This document shows, one piece after another, positions 58,709-64,000 of a stretch of DNA of 64,000 nucleotides (within the stretch, counting starts at the first letter, position 1; the number at the start of each line of letters is the position of its first letter). Below the pieces are notes generated by a model. The model saw nothing but the letters and a program-made list of their open reading frames with translations, was not told the DNA's origin and ran no database searches. Source of the stretch: Wurfbainia villosa (taxonomy: Eukaryota > Streptophyta > Magnoliopsida > Zingiberales > Zingiberaceae); the NCBI GenBank assembly GCA_025175895.1, contig CM045992.1, forward strand, positions 115,780,377-115,844,376. The letters are read 5' to 3'. The position numbers and the translations under genes were made by a program.

Positions 58709-59279
58709 TATTGGTGCAGAGAGTACCACTCTTTAGTTTTGATGTATGGACCATAATTTAAAGTTAGGAATTATTTGTGTTCTAATATGTGTGTTAAGTG
58801 TGTAGACTTAACAGGGAGTCCTAGTTGAAGGATTTTGTAACAACTTTTAGAGTGATTTTGAAGGGAAATTATTGATGCATTCTAGACCTTCAAGAGCAAA
58901 CCAAAGCAAGTAACAAGCAAGAGTTCAAAGCATTTGTTGTAAAATTTTCTTCACATATTTCATTATTGTCTTTGTATTTTCTTGTACTTTTTGTATTACA
59001 TTTGTAATTGCTTGTACGAGGCTTCTCCACCTCCGACATGTTGTCGAGAAGGAGATTTAGTAGTGGTGTGTGCATCTCTAGAGTTCATTGAGCTTACCCC
59101 ATGGAGTAGAAACCCTAAGGTTTCGAACCACGTTATATTCATGTGTTGTGATTGTGTATTCATATTCGTATTTATAATTCATTGCGCAAACTAAATTGTA
59201 GAGAAGAACGAATGAATTCCAACGAACAATGTACATGGGCTATTCAACCCCCCTTCTAACCGGGCTATGATCCCCAACA
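58709..59279 (+). repeat. Chimeric SIRE LTR
   Basis: 58709-58827 matches the start of the SIRE-3 LTR (GGTGCAGAGAGTA-CACTCTTTAG, TGTGTTAAGTGTGTAGACTT). From 58821 on it matches the SIRE-2 LTR (AGTTG-AGGATTTTGTA...) to the end CCCCAACA at 59279. The joint is at the shared CTAGTTG. It is followed by ACATAAACTACTC, exactly as the SIRE-2 LTR at 44858. Confidence 0.88.
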
Positions 59280-60550
59280 ACATAAACTACTCAGACTTCA
59301 CAAAATTGAACTCTGGATCAACTACTTTTCACCTCCCTACTAAGCTCGGGAAATACATAAGTCACTTGGAAAATGCATAGACAACTCGGGAAATACATGG
59401 ACTGCTCGAAAATTGCACATACTACTCAATATTAGCACTTCATAGCAGAACTCTGGATCAATTATACTGGTCATCCCTACTGAGCTCGGAAACTAAACCG
59501 GTCAATCAGAAAATACATAGACTACACATACTACTCAATATCAACACTTCACCTATCAGAGCTCTGGACCAACTGCACTGACTATCCCTAATCAACTCGA
59601 AAAATATATTGGTCAATCGAGAAATATATAGATTGCTCGGGAACTGCACATACTAAATATTAACACTTCACATACTCTGGATCAACTGCACTGACCATCC
59701 CTACTTAGATCGAAAAATTCACTGGTCAATCAGGAAATATATAGACTGCTCTACACAACACAAAGTGCCCTGGACTCTGCAAACACACTTAATGCTCTGT
59801 AAATACAAAGAAGTACTCTGAAAAATACTAGATATTTTTTCCTAGCTAAATAAAATCCCGACCCCATCACCTATAATTAAAATCTAATTATTAATGTCAA
59901 GATAAAGGTCAAAAATTAAAAGTCTCATCAAATATCAATAAAATAAGTTTATCATAATTTAAACAAAAAACCTTTGGAAATCCAAAAGTTTAAACACTCA
60001 AATAAAATTTTGAAAAATATTAATTCAATCGACTGGACTATAGCCAGTCGACTGGACCATATCCAATCGATTGAAAAGTACAAACTGACTACGACGATAA
60101 AAAAACATGAATCTAGTCGATTGGAACATACTCAGTAGACTGGAATACTCCCCGCAGTTAAGTGATAAGACTAACTCAGTCGACTTAATCCAATATAGTC
60201 GATTGGGAAGTGAGTGCAGTATATGGTAAAATCAGTACAGTCGACTGGATCAAGTCCAATCAACCTAAACCCAATCGACTAAATACTTTCCAATCGACTG
60301 GATTTCCATTATAAATCCATCACCAAGGCAGCACCGAGTCGACTCAAACCAGTCTTCAAGCCTCTGAAAAATCATATTTTCAGCCTTTTTAAGCATTTAG
60401 GTCATCAATTCTTGCTCATAAAATTATCCATGATGCCTAGGCAATAATTCTAAACTTCTTTTTCAAATTTTTCTTGAATTAATATTAAACTTGTAATTTA
60501 ATTAGGTTTGGACGAAAAGAGCAATTGAGGCTGAGATATCCTCTGAACAA
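59280..60550 (+). repeat. LTR-like promoter region, segment B
   Basis: Copy of 44859-46126: same repeats, same GTCGAC cluster (60025-60350) and TATA-like ATTATAAATCC at about 60308. Differences are scattered substitutions. Confidence 0.8.
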
Positions 60551-61560
60551 AGTTTGGATATTAGGTTTCCCACCGAGGGACATAGGATTTGATTTAATAT
60601 AACCACATATACCCCTATTCCTACTAGGTATTTGAGTAGGTCATTTTTCAGTAGATCATGCATACCAAGTGTAGAAGTTATAAATTATTATGGTTTAGGA
60701 AACTTAGTTTATTGCAAAAACTCAATCAACATAGACTTGTGTGCTAAGTTTTGCAATAACTTTATTAGGATAGATGACTTTACATACTCTACCAGAGTAC
60801 ATGGTAGAGATATTATCTTTACCCTTTCCATGCTGAGAGATCATTTGGGTCTCATGCATTTATAATGTCCAGTAGTTTGTTTCCATTCTAGGGAATTATT
60901 ATATGGTGATCTCTACTCTCACATTACATTAGATGTGATGCATTTACATTTTTTTGGTGAGGAGAGGACTCCATCTGTGAGTATATTCAGTTCCACTATA
61001 CTCATAGTACATGACTATGCCATGTGCAGATGCTCCAGTCTAACATTCATCACTCTAGGGTCGTTACTAGCGGTAGGGCACATTTACCTTACTACCACAT
61101 CATCACATCTTTATTAGCTACACTACAATTTGACATTATCACAGGTAATGTTAAATAACTTACTGAGTATGACATGATAGGTTCTAGACAGTTTGCATTA
61201 GCTAAGATAGGTTTAGATGAAAATAATGTCCTGACTTGGAGGAGGGATGGACCACAGTCTCAACCTCAATCTCAGCCTCAACCTGAGCCTGACCCAGAGC
61301 ATCAACCAGATAGGATTGAGGAGCCACCAAATTATGAGATCCATGACCTATCTCTCTTTCTTAGACTTCTTAATCCTTCCACAGTAGCCGAGAGATTATC
61401 CAAATTGGAGGATACGATGTATTGTCAAGAGCAACAACATCTAGAGATGATGTAGATGCTCCAGCAGCAGAGGGACAATCACAGAGAAATGATGGTGATG
61501 CTTTGATTTTGGGGTATGAGTCATCCTCATCCGCCTTCCTCTTCCTCAGATTAGGACCTT
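60551..61560 (+). pseudogene. Decayed transposon-type protein, copy B
   Basis: Uninterrupted by insertions. From about 60599 the frame encodes RYLSRSFFSRSCIPSVEVI..., passes a stop at 60863, and continues in the same frame through YSHITLDVMHLHFFGEERTPS and CRCSSLTFITLGSLLAVGHIY to a stop at 61115. A frameshift near 61160 leads to MIGSRQFALAKIGLDENNVLTWRRDG, a QP-repeat and a coiled-coil-like end at 61455. Product family as for copy A: probably a plant-specific transposon/gag-like protein; function not known. No catalytic motif is visible. Confidence 0.55.
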
Positions 61561-61899
61561 GTTAGATGCAGTAGTTGACTTACTATAGACATATGTAATT
61601 AACATTTTAATATTTGTTTTATCTTAAAGTCTTGATTGTTGAATTAATAGTTAATTGAGTTTATGCTTGATAGAATAGGTTTATTACTTTCACACTTAAA
61701 ATCTATTTTGATAGTTAAACGCTACTATGATTTATTTTTAAAATTAAAATTGATCTAGCCTAGGTCAAGTTTAGACTTTATGAACCTAGAGAACTAGACA
61801 AACTTTCACATCTCACAAACACCTACAATTACCTATTTGTGTATTGAGTCACGAATATGGACATGAGATGTGAAGGTTTCACATCTCACGTGAGATGGG
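61561..61899 (+). other. End of segment B
   Basis: Matches 56515-56818 until GAGATGT at about 61870. After this a short inverted patch (CATCTCACGTGAGATG) occurs and homology to A is lost. Confidence 0.7.
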
Positions 61900-62110
61900 C
61901 GTGAGATGTGAAACAAATTTTTTATAATCTCGGAGATTATAAAAAAAAAATTATCTTTTAACTTTCGAAAACTATTTTTTTTAATCTTTGAAAGTAAGAG
62001 TAATTTGCAACGGAATAAAATAAAGTAAATTATACAAATTATTTTTACTTGGTTCACAATTCAAACTGAATTACTACTCCAATTCTACAGTGGCTAGGCT
62101 CAAGAATCTT
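61900..62110 (-). repeat. Inverted SIRE-3-type LTR fragment
   Basis: Minus strand matches the 3' part of the LTR at 20300-21639, about 21420-21600 (GGTTCACAAT, CCGCTACAAATTACTCTTG-like, ATAATCTCCGAGAT). Neither LTR end is present. Confidence 0.75.
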
Positions 62111-63412
62111 CTTGGTTGTCCGATGCACCATGGTGCACAATTTGATCAAAAAGTATGAAAATTGTTTTCATTAATTTTTTAATAGATTCATTTTAAAAAT
62201 TAATTAGAATCAACTTATTTCCAAGTATTCAAACAACTAAAAAAATTAATATATAACAGTTTTTTTTTAATTTAACCATCGCAATTTGACGCACCCGTGT
62301 AGAGCAATTTTAAGCAATAGGAGACTCGAAGCACACTTAGAATTTATTTATTTTTTTTCCTTCACAATTTGCTTCGTCCAAAAAAAAAAGGATGTAGATG
62401 AATGAGAAAAGTTGAAATTTTTTAAAAAGATTTTTTTTAATCTTGTAATTTCATCATAATTACATTCAACATTTCAACTCATTTTTTTTTTTCAACAATC
62501 ATCCACCCGCGCAAGCTATGAATTTCAAGCTTCCACCCTTCATTAACTTGCAAAATGAAGGCGACTTCCACGTGGACGTTCTTTGATTCCAAATTCAAAC
62601 CATCTTCCATGCCATCTATTAAATTCACATGTCATTATTCCGTCAAGGCCATGGATAGAGGAGAACAAAACTTTAGTTAAATCAAATCAATCGATTGAAC
62701 TGATCGAACTGAATTTTTCAATTCGATTTATTCAAAAATTTAGTTTTTTTAAATATCGATTTATTCGATTTGGTTTCAGTTTCGAAATGAAAATAATCGA
62801 TTAAACCGATTAAATAAAACTGAAGTCTATCAGTCGACTAATTAATGCAAATCAATTGATTGATTGACTCGAGTTCTACAATCTCAATTATCATCAGTCG
62901 ACTGATATTTCACATCAATCGATTGATTATAATCAGTCGATGATATGAGAAAAAAAATTCGGTTTGTTCGATTTTAATCTAATTAATTGATTTTTTATCA
63001 GTTCGATTTGTTCGATTTTGTTGAAAAATTTAATCGGTTCAATTTATTAAAAAAATAATTTATTTAATTTTAATTTAATCGGTTCGATCGATTCGAATAT
63101 TAATTGATTGCTTACCTCTAACCATGAATATGAACAATTTTATTGTCTATTTCAAGTATAATATAAATATTCACTATCTTTGCTTCTCTCACTAGTATAT
63201 TATATGATATGTTCACATATAATATTATTTATTTCTTTACTTTGATTTAAATTTTCATGTATAATTTTAATTATGTGATTAATAAATTATCATAGATAAT
63301 CTCATAATCATACTCCCCTGTGAATCATTTAATACTTGTCTCTACGTGCAGGAATGACGTGGTAGTTAAGACATGACGAAACTTACGGATAAGATAAGAG
63401 TCGATTTTGAAG
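62111..63412. other. AT-rich DNA without genes
   Basis: Homopolymer runs, TTCGATTT/AATCGATT-rich stretch (62690-63110) and a cluster of CAGTCGACTGAT-like motifs at 62835-62945. No coding or structural element recognised. Confidence 0.6.
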
Positions 63413-64000
63413 TGTTAGGACCCTTGGAATGGCTAGAGGGGGGGTGATTAGCCTTTCTTCTTTTCTACAAAAAATGTTAGCGAAGCAATACAAAATATAA
63501 ACACAAATCAAAGCAAGAACAAAGCTAACACCCGATGTACGTGGTTCGGAGATGACGCTCTTACTCCACGACAATTCGTAAGATGGATTAGCCCTAATCA
63601 ACCTTCACTAGAACCTCCTTTGGATGAACCAAGGTGGAGAAACCTTTCTTACAATGCTCTCCTCTTCTTTACAATGATGGATGATCAAGAACAAGAGAAG
63701 AGGAGGATTTAAATCACTAAAAACACTTGGAAGGCTTGGTGAGCACGAGAGTATAGTTAGGAGCAAGAGCACTAACTTCACCAAGCTCCCCATGACCCCT
63801 TTTTATATAAGAGGGAATGTTTTTCCGTTGGTTGATCGCCGATCATGATCGATGCATACCATCACGATCGCCGGGCCAACGGCTTCAAACGCGATCTCCG
63901 GAGATTCAGAGCGCAATTTCCAACGGCCAGTGATCACCGATCGATCCTCCATCACGATCGATGGGGTGATCACCGAGTGATCAAGCGAATCGAGTGAGAC
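63413..64000 (-). repeat. SIRE-type LTR (partial, runs off the window)
   Basis: Plus strand starts TGTTAGGACCCTTGG...CTAGAGGGGGGGTGA, the reverse of a SIRE LTR 3' end (CACCCCCCCTCTAG...CTAACA). No primer site lies beyond 63413, so this is a solo LTR or a 3' LTR. Minus-strand TATA box CTTATATAAAAAG at about 63799-63811. ATCACGATCG palindromes at 63840-63970 lie upstream of it. Confidence 0.8.

Noticed and set aside
1..64000. tRNA genes suggested by many TGGTATCAGAGC matches
   Set aside because: Each match is a retroelement primer site complementary to the tRNA 3' end; no cloverleaf surrounds them.

Overview
The window is nuclear DNA of a flowering plant and consists almost entirely of nested, mostly decayed LTR retrotransposons. 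No intact host gene, tRNA, rRNA or CRISPR was found. The evidence for a plant is the set of element lineages: Tekay-type chromoviruses with 2.5-2.8 kb LTRs, SIRE-type and Angela/BARE-type Ty1/copia elements, a TRIM, a LINE remnant and a possible fragment of an endogenous caulimovirid. All LTR elements whose primer site is visible use an initiator-Met tRNA primer (TGGTATCAGAGC). The overall look fits a large repeat-rich monocot genome, but the species cannot be named from this sequence.

Layout. (1) 1-7745: a degenerate Tekay element on the minus strand, cut by the window edge. (2) 7746-8077 and 17236-18563: the older host sequence, with a 50-bp tandem array, split by a complete SIRE element on the minus strand (8078-17235). 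(3) 18564-19492: a SIRE gag fragment joined directly to an LTR remnant. (4) 19493-20230: a possible endogenous pararetrovirus leader and first ORF, minus strand. (5) 20300-about 25960: a second SIRE element (LTR plus broken gag, plus strand) carrying an Angela-like solo LTR in gag (TSD GTTAG). (6) 26751-44858: a gag-only SIRE element, plus strand, TSD ACATA. Its 5' LTR is split by a near-complete Tekay element (26866-37770, TSD GTGTA). Its 3' LTR is split by a solo SIRE LTR (43581-44640, TSD GTGGT). (7) 44859-56818: segment A, an LTR-like promoter region followed by a decayed transposon-type ORF, interrupted by a 634-bp TRIM (46132-46765, TSD GTTTG) and an Angela element (47664-56405, TSD GCTCC). 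(8) 56819-58708: SIRE 3' sequence, AT-rich DNA and a LINE zf-RVT remnant. (9) 58709-61868: a chimeric LTR followed by segment B, a second copy of segment A without the three insertions. (10) 61869-64000: an inverted LTR piece, AT-rich DNA, and the start of another SIRE-type LTR.

The order of events can be read. The gag-only SIRE inserted first. Unequal exchange between two LTRs then duplicated its 3' flank (A and B). The solo LTR, the TRIM and the Angela element inserted only into A, and B preserves the three empty sites. The least expected signals are: palindrome clusters (CAGTCGACTG in some families, ATCACGATCG in others) just upstream of the LTR TATA boxes; a conserved non-coding block shared by SIRE and Angela elements at different positions; and the possible pararetrovirus fragment.
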